Shown: positions 57,232-64,000 of the stretch, piece after piece
Position numbering within the stretch: position 1 is the stretch's first letter
Layout: every line of letters begins with the position of its first letter
Source of the DNA: an uncultured Clostridia bacterium
GTDB lineage: Bacteria > Bacillota > Clostridia > TANB77 > CAG-508
NCBI GenBank assembly: GCA_948630815.1
Contig: CAPIEU010000004.1
Span: forward strand, 62,001-126,000
DNA length: 64,000 nt
Direction of reading: 5' to 3'
The notes under the pieces: generated by a model
What the model saw: the letters and a program-made list of their open reading frames with translations, nothing else
Databases searched by the model: none
What the model was told of the DNA's origin: nothing
Position numbers and translations under genes: made by a program

Positions 57232-57680
57232 ATCTATAAGCCGGGTTCTGTCGTGAATGGTCATTTATCTATTCCTTATATTACTATAAGACTTAAGCCA
57301 CCAGTACCAAGAAGATGAAAGAGCATCTTATCCTTCTTGGAATTACAAGGTGTTGCTCCAGATGGGGTTTACATTGTCCAAATATGTCACCATATTTGCG
57401 GTAAGCTCTTACCTCACCTTTTCACCCTTACCACGTCAAAGCAAATTTCGAAATCAATAAATCGAAAAATTCGATTTATTTTATTTCTTTATTGCTTCTT
57501 CTTTTATCCCACAAAACTATGTTTTGCAGAAGCTCTATTTACATGGCGGTTATTTTCTGTTGCACTTTCCTTAAAGTTTCCTTCACTGGACGTTATCCAG
57601 CATCATTGCTCTTATGGAGCCCGGACTTTCCTCATACGCAACCTTTCGGTTTTGCTATACGCGACCATTTAATTTACTCT
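57232..57680 (-). ncRNA. rnpB: RNase P RNA
   Basis: Both hallmarks are read on the minus strand: GAGGAAAGTCCGGGCTCC near 57615-57635 and, at the 3' end, ACAGAACCCGGCTTATAGA near 57232-57250. Catalytic RNA that trims tRNA 5' ends. About 430-450 nt. An AT-rich insert with an AAATCGAAAAATTCGATTT hairpin lies at about 57445-57495. The RNA carries no stray C before GG at these conserved positions. Confidence 0.95.
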
Positions 57681-57841
57681 TTTTCTATTTTACTATATAT
57701 TAGCATATTTTTCAAGACTTATATATTACTAACTTATTTACTCATTTAGAAAAGAATAAAAATATTGCTGTTTACTACATCAGGCTATATTATGCATTAT
57801 TTAAAAGATGAATTTGATAGAATATTTATGTTGGAATTTAA

Positions 57842-57960
57842 TTAGTTAACGATAAATCTATAAATTGCATAAGCAACACATATAATCCAAGAGAATGCCC
57901 AAATATCAAATATAAAACTTACTGACAAATACACTATTGCAACTGGTCTGTAAATGCCTT
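57842..57960 (-). pseudogene. C-terminal remnant of a small membrane protein
   Basis: Minus-strand reading FKGIYRPVAIVYLSVSFIFD.. ending YAIYRFIVN, then stop at 57842-57844. The membrane-helix end resembles the W-x-x-SWII end of XRE/TM proteins. A near-identical end, VAYAIYRFIVK, is cut by the right window edge (63958-64000). It overlaps the TfoX-C pseudogene. Probably a decayed duplicate. Confidence 0.5.
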
Positions 57961-58188
57961 TAAATCTCTTTTTGTTTCTTCTGACAACTGATTATATTCT
58001 ATATCACTAATTGCACCTTCAAGAGTATATAAATGTACTAAACATATTTCTGGATATTTTAATTTTAATCTAAACCAAGTATCTTTACTTCCAATTTATT
58101 TTAATTCTTCTGCTATATTTATACCTATTGTTTTTAGTTTTCTTTCAATTTCTTTTCCAATATTTTTTAATGAACTTAATTCTGCCAT
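57934..58188 (-). pseudogene. TfoX C-terminal domain protein, internal TAA
   Basis: From ATG 58188: MAELSSLKNIGKEIERKLKT..EELK, TAA at 58096-58098 (expected Glu, GAA to TAA), then IGSKDTWFRLKL..YTLEGAISDIEYNQLSEETK. Stand-alone TfoX-C (about 85 aa, helix-hairpin-helix) is intact apart from one nonsense codon. This is a G-to-T change, not a frameshift. Confidence 0.75.
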
Positions 58189-58345
58189 TTTTGAAACTCC
58201 TTTACTTATTGACTATCTAATTTTTGTCAAGTCCTTTTTTATAAATTTATTATATTATTTTTTTGTATGGCAAACAAGCGAAAACGATATATTTTTTAAA
58301 AAATTGTATCTTTTTCACTTCTTTTATGATAAAATTCAATTATGA

Positions 58346-59551
58346 TTAGTTTTCTAAGAATTGTTTATTATTTTTGCACATAGAATATAACATTCTTAGA
58401 ATTTTTGTAGAACAAGCAGTTAGGCTTTCATAATAGTGTTTGCCTTCTGCTTTTTTACTTTGATAATAAATATATACTGGGTGTTCTGGATAATTTGAAG
58501 CACCTAGTTTTACTACCATTTGACTACAATTAAATAATATATATCGTGCATATTTGTTTCCTCTTTTTGATATTGCCCCCTTCACATTTATACTTTTTCC
58601 AGACTGTTTTATTGTTGGATCAAGTCCACAAAACGCTATTATTTCTTTTGGACTATCAAATCTCGTTATATCTCCTAATTCTCCAAGTATTTCTGCTATT
58701 AGTATTTCTCATATTCCATAAAATGAATTTATTATTTTATAATAAGGAGATTGTTTTGCTGTTTTTATCATTTTATCTCTCAATTCATTTATGATATTGT
58801 TATTATTTTGTACTATTTTAGCCATATCTGAAAGATTTTTTGTGTCTTCGTGTTCTTTATCAACTCCAGGATAAGAGTTAGCTGAAGCTGTTTTTATAGT
58901 TTCTGCTAGTCTTTTGTAAAAGTTTAAATTTCTTCTATTAGTCTTGTATAAATTGTTATACAATGCATCGATTCGCTTCTCTTTCACTATTTCTGCATGT
59001 GGAAATTCTTTAATAAAGTTTAATGCTGTATCATCATAAATTCTTGTTGATTTAAAGATTTTTTCTAGTTCTGGAAAGCATATATTTATTAATCGTTTGT
59101 ATCTATTTTTACAACTAACATTATTTTGTAACAAATAAAAATATTGTCTTGTCATTGCTTTTAAATTAGCATATAAATCCTTTTTAGATAAATCATGATA
59201 TTCTACTTCATTTACAAAGAATAACTTTGCTAATCTATAACAATCTTCTTTGTCTGTTTTAGTTTTTCTGATGGTGTCATAATTATTTTTAGTTGTTAAA
59301 CTATTGATAACTAAAGTATTAAAACCATTTTCCTTAAAATATCTTTCTACTGGTAAATGATATGTACCTGTTGATTCCATGAATACTGTTAGATTTTGTG
59401 GATTAATTTCTTTTATTTTTTCTTTTACTTTCTCAAACTCTTCTAAATTATGCTTTATTTCTCTTGTATCAATAAGTATTTCTCCATCACTATTCATAAG
59501 CATTATCATACTTTTATTTTTAGCAGCATCTACACTTAATACTGTTTTCAA
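58346..59551 (-). pseudogene. IS110-family transposase interrupted by TGA
   Basis: From ATG 59551: VLSVDAAKNKSMIMLMNSD opens the DEDD RuvC-like domain, FMESTGTYH and TDKEDCYRLAKLF carry the other acidic residues. The frame runs on through a TGA at 58709-58711 (..SFYGI stop EILIAEIL..), where IS110 proteins have GIG, so GGA to TGA. The Transposase_20 part follows: FCGLDPTIKQSGKSINVKGAISKRG with the reactive Ser, to 58346 (402 codons). One nonsense base; otherwise complete. The bridge-RNA-bearing ends are not resolved. Confidence 0.85.
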
Positions 59552-59815
59552 AATTATTCACCTACTTTCTTTTGGAACTTAAGTCTTTTACCTCTACTAT
59601 TATTTCATCAGGCTTGTTATATAGAGTCTAAATCGCCCTCACTATCTAAAACTAAATTAATAATAGGAATAAAAGTCGAACAGTCAATAAAGATAGATTC
59701 TAAGACCTCTGTAATTTGATGTTCTAACTTAAATTCTTTGTAAATAATTTTACAACCAAAAAAATTAGATGTAAACTCATTTATTTACATCTAACAGTAT
59801 ACCTGTAATTTCTTG
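59552..59815. other. Non-coding flank of the IS110 copy
   Basis: No gene supported. Lies upstream of the transposase, where the IS110 group usually encodes its bridge RNA; a candidate region, but I could not confirm target and donor loops. Confidence 0.35.
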
Positions 59816-60013
59816 TTATAATTCATCAATTAAATCATACCTTTTAAAAATAGTAATTATCATACTATATACTAATTTTTTTCCCAACAATTCTCTGAAT
59901 TTGGTTGTTTTAGTTTTACCATCATTTCTTAAATTTTCTAATTCTTTACCTAAATTATCATATTCAGCAAGAATGTCTTGTAATGCTTTCTCAAACGTTT
60001 CTAATCGTTCCAT
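59816..60013 (-). CDS. Hypothetical protein, 65 aa, with DUF4298-like character
   Basis: MERLETFEKALQDILAEYDN.. is helical and coiled, with ELGKKLVYSMIITIFKRY-like end. GGAG before ATG 60013. The DUF4298 resemblance is weak. Codons host-like. Real gene likely, function unknown. Confidence 0.45.
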   Translation of the reverse strand: MERLETFEKALQDILAEYDNLGKELENLRNDGKTKTTKFRELLGKKLVYSMIITIFKRYDLIDEL

Positions 60014-60040
60014 TTGTTTTTCTCCTTCACAATTAACAAT

Positions 60041-60535
60041 TTATTTGTTTCTAATTTCAATTATTTTCTTCACATCTTCATACCTTTTATCATTATCTTC
60101 TAAATCTGTTCCTAAATGTGTAAATTTATGTTGAAATACTTGTGTTGTTGATAATCGTATTGCTATCTTTACTTTTGATAAATCTGCATATTTTGAAAAT
60201 TCAATTAATGCATTTAAGTTATCAAATGTAAAAAATCTCACACCATTATCATATAAATACTTCACTGTATTTTTTTCTGCTAATACATTTATAAAACACA
60301 TCTTCAAAGGATTGACATTTGCACCTTTTAGAATTTCAAAATGAGATATAGAACTGATTAAATAACCGTTTTCTTTTTCTTCTATTAGTGGTTGCAAAGT
60401 TCTTATAATAACTTCATTTGAATTAGTTTTTAATGGATAATATATATCACCTAACTCACTAAACTCATTGAAATTCTGTATTAATTTATCTTTATTAAAA
60501 TAAAAGTAAATATTGTTTTCTTCTAAGTTTACCAT
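60041..60535 (-). CDS. Truncated PLP-dependent decarboxylase (fold III)
   Basis: 164 aa. The N-terminal barrel half of the ornithine/diaminopimelate decarboxylase group: IYYPLKTNSNEVIIRTLQ carries the PLP lysine, then GYLISSISHFEILKGANVNPLKMCF and VRFFTFDNLNALIEF. The family is 370-420 aa, so the second half of the barrel and the beta domain are missing; the reading ends EIRNK. Probably a 3'-deleted remnant, or a product of a peptide-modification cluster cut by insertion. Confidence 0.7.
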   Translation of the reverse strand: MVNLEENNIYFYFNKDKLIQNFNEFSELGDIYYPLKTNSNEVIIRTLQPLIEEKENGYLISSISHFEILKGANVNPLKMCFINVLAEKNTVKYLYDNGVRFFTFDNLNALIEFSKYADLSKVKIAIRLSTTQVFQHKFTHLGTDLEDNDKRYEDVKKIIEIRNK

Positions 60536-60645
60536 TATATCCTCTTTCTTCTTTTATGTTTCTCCTTGATTATAACATTTTTTGTCAAAAAAATAAAGAG
60601 TATCTAATTTATTTATTTAACTAGATACTCTAATAATTTGCTTAT

Positions 60646-60900
60646 TTAAAATTCATAAATATTATCTTTTAATATTACTCTTTGAATTTTAGTTTTATCA
60701 TCTAATGAAATTTCCCATATACTTCCTACTATACTTCGTTTTATCTTATATTCTTTTGTTGGCCCTCCTAACAATTTATTTAATTGTCTCTGTAAATCTA
60801 CTTTATTTGTATATATAGACAGCATATTTTCTTTATACAATACATTTATTGTCGTTTCTGTTTCACTTTTATTTAATTCTTTGTATATTTTCTTTTCCAT
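60646..60900 (-). CDS. Hypothetical protein, 84 aa
   Basis: MEKKIYKELNKSETETTINV.., with ISLDDKTKIQRVILKDNIYEF at the end; beta-rich. No family recognised. Adjacent to the MmcQ-like gene, same strand. Confidence 0.5.
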   Translation of the reverse strand: MEKKIYKELNKSETETTINVLYKENMLSIYTNKVDLQRQLNKLLGGPTKEYKIKRSIVGSIWEISLDDKTKIQRVILKDNIYEF

Positions 60901-60928
60901 AACATTCCTTTACCATTTATTAAATTTA

Positions 60929-61273
60929 TTATCTTTTGTGAATGTTATTTTTTGTTAGTTCATAGCTTTGCTCAATTAATTCTTCAACTAAAGAAACATC
61001 TACTTTGTCATCTATAATAATTGTATTCCAATGTTCTTTGTTCATATGATAACCTGGTATTATATAATCATAAGAGCTTCTAAGTAACTCTGAATATTCT
61101 GGATTCGTTTTTACATTTAGATATAACTTACCATTCACATTCATTATTAAAGCAAACCATTTTTTATTATCTAAATGTTTCATTGTTACAGAAGTGTTAT
61201 CCTCTGGAAATGGATAATCTTCATAAGTATTCGGCAAACTTAAACTATATTTTATTATATCTTCTCTGTTCAT
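60929..61273 (-). CDS. MmcQ/YjbR-family protein
   Basis: 114 aa. It begins MNREDIIKYSLSLPNTYEDYPF, then KHLDNKKWFALIMNVNGKLYLNVKTNPEYSELLRSSYDYIIPGYHMNKEHWNTI: the YjbR/MmcQ double-wing fold (KxxPxxxxxLR..xxxxPAYHMNKxHWxTV). Probably DNA-binding; role unknown. Stop overlaps upstream gene spacing by 2 bp, so cotranscribed with 61275. Confidence 0.85.
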   Translation of the reverse strand: MNREDIIKYSLSLPNTYEDYPFPEDNTSVTMKHLDNKKWFALIMNVNGKLYLNVKTNPEYSELLRSSYDYIIPGYHMNKEHWNTIIIDDKVDVSLVEELIEQSYELTKNNIHKR

Positions 61274-61274
61274 C

Positions 61275-61490
61275 TTAATTTCCTTTTACTAAAGTATTTA
61301 AAATACTGCTATACTGATTACTTAATCTACTAATGTCTCCGTTTTTTGTGCTATGGCTCATAATAAAATCTTCTATTTGATTTTCATATCTTCTTAATTC
61401 TTGATTTGTATATTCTCTGTTTTCAATATTTATTCCAATGTTCTCTAATAATTTTATTTCATTTGTAGTACATTTATTTAGTAAATTCAT
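61275..61490 (-). CDS. Hypothetical protein, 71 aa
   Basis: MNLLNKCTTNEIKLLENIGI.. acidic, helical, ending SSILNTLVKGN. GGGGA upstream. No family recognised; in an apparent operon with MmcQ-like and MBL genes. Confidence 0.55.
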   Translation of the reverse strand: MNLLNKCTTNEIKLLENIGINIENREYTNQELRRYENQIEDFIMSHSTKNGDISRLSNQYSSILNTLVKGN

Positions 61491-61512
61491 TTCTATATTC
61501 CCCTTACAATTA

Positions 61513-62145
61513 TTATTTCATCAATATTTTACATTCTATTTCTGGATGCACTAATTTTGAAAAATCTATTGCATCTTGTTTTGTTCCCACTACACTTCCA
61601 TAATGTATAGGCACTACTATTTTAGGTTTTATTTCATTCATCAAATATGCAGCTTCTTTAAAGTCCATTGTATATGTTCCTCCTACTGGAACAAGTGCAA
61701 CATCACATTTCACTTTTTTATTTTCTTCAGTTATATCTGTATCTCCTGCAATATAATATCTATTACCTTTTATTTCTATAATGTAACCTACCCATTCATT
61801 TTCTTTTGGATGAAATTGTTTGTTTGTATTATAAGCTGGTACTGTATCAAATTCAATACCTTCTACCATATATTTTTGATTTGGTACTACTGTAATTATA
61901 TAATCTTGTCTAAATCCTTTTCTTAACACCTTTGTTAATAATTCTTCTGGTACTATAATAACTGTATCTTCTTTTTTCACTTTATCTATATCTTCTTCTG
62001 AATAGTGGTCGTAATGGTCATGTGTTATAAATATTATATCTGCATCATTGTAATTTTCATCTATTTTAAATGGATCTATATAAATTACTTTTCCTTTACT
62101 AATTTTTATACTGCTATGGCACAAAACTTGTATATCTTCTAGCAT
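61513..62145 (-). CDS. Metallo-beta-lactamase-fold hydrolase, UlaG-like
   Basis: 210 aa. ITHDHYDHYS near residue 37 carries the HxHxDH metal motif. YYIAGDTDITEENKKVKCDVALVPVGGTYTMD and VPIHYGSVVGTKQDA near the end complete the fold. Family members open lactones or act as nucleases; substrate unknown. GGAGG precedes ATG 62145. Probable first gene of a minus-strand group reaching 60646. Confidence 0.88.
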   Translation of the reverse strand: MLEDIQVLCHSSIKISKGKVIYIDPFKIDENYNDADIIFITHDHYDHYSEEDIDKVKKEDTVIIVPEELLTKVLRKGFRQDYIITVVPNQKYMVEGIEFDTVPAYNTNKQFHPKENEWVGYIIEIKGNRYYIAGDTDITEENKKVKCDVALVPVGGTYTMDFKEAAYLMNEIKPKIVVPIHYGSVVGTKQDAIDFSKLVHPEIECKILMK

Positions 62146-62253
62146 ATAATTTCCTCCTCATTTCTATTCTAGTGGAATTATATCACAAAAAATTTAAAAA
62201 AGCACAAAAAAATCCAAAGTAATTTACAAATTGCAAACTACTTTGGATTTTTA

Positions 62254-62742
62254 CTAATTTATTCTATCTATTATCTCTAATGGTGGATATGTGCATATAT
62301 AACAAGGTCTTTTTGTATTTACAAACTTTTTTACATATTCTTTTGTTTCAATAATGATTATTACTCTATCAGCTGTAGATATATTATCAAGTATTTCATA
62401 TAATGTATTTACTTCTTCTTCCTTTATAGCAATAATATCATATGTATAATAATCTGTTTTCATTGATACATTTATAGGATGTTTTGCCTTTTTTAGTTTT
62501 GGATTTCTATCTAAATAATCCATCACTACATCAAATGCTACTACATTTCTATTATTTATTTCTTTATTGTTATACTTTAGTATCTTTGTATTTTTGTCTT
62601 TTGTTATAACCTTACTTGCAATTAAGCAATTAATATCTTTTTCAGTACAATTACAGATTCTTAAAATGTGTTCTTCTCTTAATGATTGAAAATCCCATAA
62701 AAGTTTTGCTATTTGTTTTTGCTTATCATTCACTTGCATCAC
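62254..62742 (-). CDS. DUF5697-like protein of a mobile element
   Basis: 162 aa. An N-terminal winged-helix-like part (KQKQIAKLLWDFQSLREEHILRICNC) and a C-terminal IIIIETKEYVKKFVNTKRPCYICTYPPLEIIDRIN. I associate this layout with DUF5697 proteins next to S1-domain genes in conjugative elements of Clostridia. It overlaps the preceding gene by 17 bases. Role unknown. Confidence 0.6.
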   Translation of the reverse strand: MMQVNDKQKQIAKLLWDFQSLREEHILRICNCTEKDINCLIASKVITKDKNTKILKYNNKEINNRNVVAFDVVMDYLDRNPKLKKAKHPINVSMKTDYYTYDIIAIKEEEVNTLYEILDNISTADRVIIIIETKEYVKKFVNTKRPCYICTYPPLEIIDRIN

Positions 62743-63541
62743 TTCCTATTATCTTAACTAATGAGCTATAAATCTTTCTTTTTTCAGGAACTATTTTATA
62801 AATTTTAACAATTACTTTTTCTCCTGGAAATGGTGGTCTATCAAGCCAAGTAGGTAAAGTGCATACTGTATCTACTCCTTGTGTAATATTAGCAAAGATT
62901 CCATTGTCTGTATATCCTGTTATTGTTGCTAAATATTCTCCCTTTTCTGTAAAATCTTTTCTTATATTTTTAAATGGATCTTCTAATAAATCTTTTACAG
63001 ATATTTTTATTGTTTTCTTTTCTTCTGATATTTCTTTAATCACTACTTTTATCTGTTCATTTACTTTATACATTTTTGATACATCTTCAATATACCCATA
63101 TTGTAAATCTTGTGCTTTCATTATAAAATCCATTCCTAAGCATTCGATTCTTATAAATTTCTTCCATACTCCTATTATCTTTCCATAAATTTTATCTCCC
63201 ACTTCTAATTTTTTCATGTTGATTTCTTGTAGTCGTTCCATTGCTTTTATTCTTGAACCTACTGCTTTTTCACTTACTTTATCCGCTTCTATAATTATAA
63301 ACTTTATTTCTGCTCCCATCATATTTCTAAGTAGTTTTTTATCATTTTTAGAATCGTTTGTTATTTCTGTAGCTGGTACTAAAACTTTTATACCTCTAAA
63401 ATCTACAATAGCACATGTGATATTATCATCTTTCATTTTCTCAACTTCTATAGCAATTATTTTTCCTGTTAGAATTTTTCCTTTTTCTTTAGATGAATTA
63501 ATATTTTGCCATATAATCTTTTCTTGTAATTCATCTGTCAT
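62726..63541 (-). CDS. S1 RNA-binding protein of a mobile element
   Basis: 271 aa with two or three S1-like OB folds: GKILTGKIIAIEVEKMKDDN.., then KKLEVGDKIYGKIIGVWKKFIRIECLGMDF-MKAQDL and GEYLATITGYTDNGIFANITQGVD. Not a ribosomal S1 (too short, diverged). Found in conjugative elements with DUF5697. Start ATG 63541; the leader holds repeated motifs at 63682 and 63777. Confidence 0.75.
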   Translation of the reverse strand: MTDELQEKIIWQNINSSKEKGKILTGKIIAIEVEKMKDDNITCAIVDFRGIKVLVPATEITNDSKNDKKLLRNMMGAEIKFIIIEADKVSEKAVGSRIKAMERLQEINMKKLEVGDKIYGKIIGVWKKFIRIECLGMDFIMKAQDLQYGYIEDVSKMYKVNEQIKVVIKEISEEKKTIKISVKDLLEDPFKNIRKDFTEKGEYLATITGYTDNGIFANITQGVDTVCTLPTWLDRPPFPGEKVIVKIYKIVPEKRKIYSSLVKIIGSDASE

Positions 63542-63681
63542 AATCTCTCACCTTCTTACTACTTTAAATTTAGGTTTTATAGGTACAACCCATAACCTTT
63601 AAAAATCTTTAAAACTATATTTTACTTTTTTATATTGTTGTTTATTTTTTTCATTTTCTACATTATCTTTAAATCTCCTAC

Positions 63682-63800
63682 TTATAACAGCGATTGAAAA
63701 ATCAAAAACTTGACCTTTTTTTGAAAAAATTTTATTTTTTTTTGAAGTTTTTATATATGAGATTTTCTCTCTTATCTATAACAGCGATTGAGAAATGAAA
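63682..63800. repeat. Two copies of a 16-bp motif in the S1-gene leader
   Basis: TATAACAGCGATTGAAAAAT at about 63682 and TATAACAGCGATTGAGAAAT at about 63777, 95 bp apart, separated by A/T runs. Possible operator or RNA repeats. 63542-63957 is otherwise without a gene. Confidence 0.6.
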
Positions 63801-63957
63801 AATGGGACATTTTTAAAAAAATTTTTAATGAAAATTTAGATTTAAAATATAATTAGACACAAAAAAGAGATACTAACTTGTTTTTAATATCTCTTTTTGT
63901 TATATTTCATTTTTTATATAATATTTATGATAATCCTCTCTATAACTTGTAATTTAG

Positions 63958-64000
63958 TTATTTAACAATAAATCTATAAATTGCGTACGCAACCCATATA
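63958..64000 (-). CDS. 3' end of a small membrane protein, cut by the window edge
   Basis: IWVAYAIYRFIVK then TAA at 63958-63960. Near-copy of the remnant at 57842. The remainder lies beyond the window. Confidence 0.5.
   Translation of the reverse strand, partial: IWVAYAIYRFIVK

Noticed and set aside
58709..58711. TGA as a sense codon (glycine or tryptophan code)
   Set aside because: TGA ends genes such as the antitoxin at 10236 and dipicolinate synthase B at 47214, and an RF2 with its TGA-dependent shift is present.
1..64000. CRISPR array
   Set aside because: No regularly spaced direct repeats with unique spacers were found; repeats present are dispersed or palindromic.

Overview
The window is about 64 kb of very AT-rich DNA from an endospore-forming, Gram-positive anaerobe of the Clostridia type, probably an uncultured gut lineage. 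The evidence is sigK, dipicolinate synthase subunit B, yabP/yabQ, PolC-type DNA polymerase III, a clostridial peroxiredoxin, an acetate kinase/phosphotransacetylase pair and strong low-GC codon bias.

Main observation. Thirteen housekeeping genes each appear split by a +1 frameshift, and all 17 shift sites have one form: an extra C directly in front of an in-frame glycine codon, so the ribosome meets an in-frame CGG and must resume at GGN. The genes are secA, an O-methyltransferase, rseP, polC, a peroxiredoxin, asnB, cysE, a DUF368 gene, an rsmF-like gene, prfB (three sites), lysC (two sites), dipicolinate synthase B and an rluD-like gene. Dropping the C restores a protein of normal family length and a glycine that usually sits in a conserved motif. 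I found no ordinary CGG arginine codon in any native-looking gene. In-frame CGG read as Arg occurs only in four small genes with foreign codon use. This suggests either CGGN decoded as glycine (a quadruplet codon or an obligate +1 shift at an unassigned CGG) or an unusually phase-specific sequence artefact. prfB also carries the classical RF2 CTT-TGA-C autoregulatory shift.

Layout. 1-5.4 kb: secA end, a type III toxin-antitoxin locus (toxI RNA/toxN), apt, 6S RNA, an O-methyltransferase, a RelA/SpoT-like protein and a CmpB-family membrane protein. 5.5-15 kb: pyrH-frr-uppS-cdsA-rseP, a RelBE/ParDE-type pair, polC. 15-20 kb: small membrane proteins, an operon of DUF4153, DUF2975 and XRE genes behind a palindromic promoter, DUF3298, DUF1540, peroxiredoxin. 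20-29 kb: asnB, cysE, a U32 peptidase, DUF368, an rRNA methyltransferase, a PF10091 glucoamylase-like protein, sigK. 29.6-33.2 kb: a BcgI-like type IIB restriction system and an orphan antitoxin. 34-42 kb: prfB, lysC, purH, yabP-yabQ-ftsB/divIC, rho. 42-57 kb: a degenerate ImmA-like protein, a glycolipid glycosyltransferase, xerC/D, an SOS-controlled yneA-like gene, dipicolinate synthase B, Nudix, guaA, a polysaccharide deacetylase, guaB, pta-ackA, an rluD-like gene and rnpB. 57.7-64 kb: a decayed accessory region with TfoX-C and IS110 pseudogenes, a truncated PLP decarboxylase, small hypothetical genes, and a DUF5697/S1 pair typical of mobile elements.

Scattered through the window are eight short single-gene units, most with less AT-biased codon use, each with its own promoter (usually 17-bp spacing, several with an extended -10) and mostly with its own terminator. 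They look like separately acquired cargo. Two intergenic repeat families are also present: one around the core GTAGGGGC, the other a palindrome of about 95 bp.
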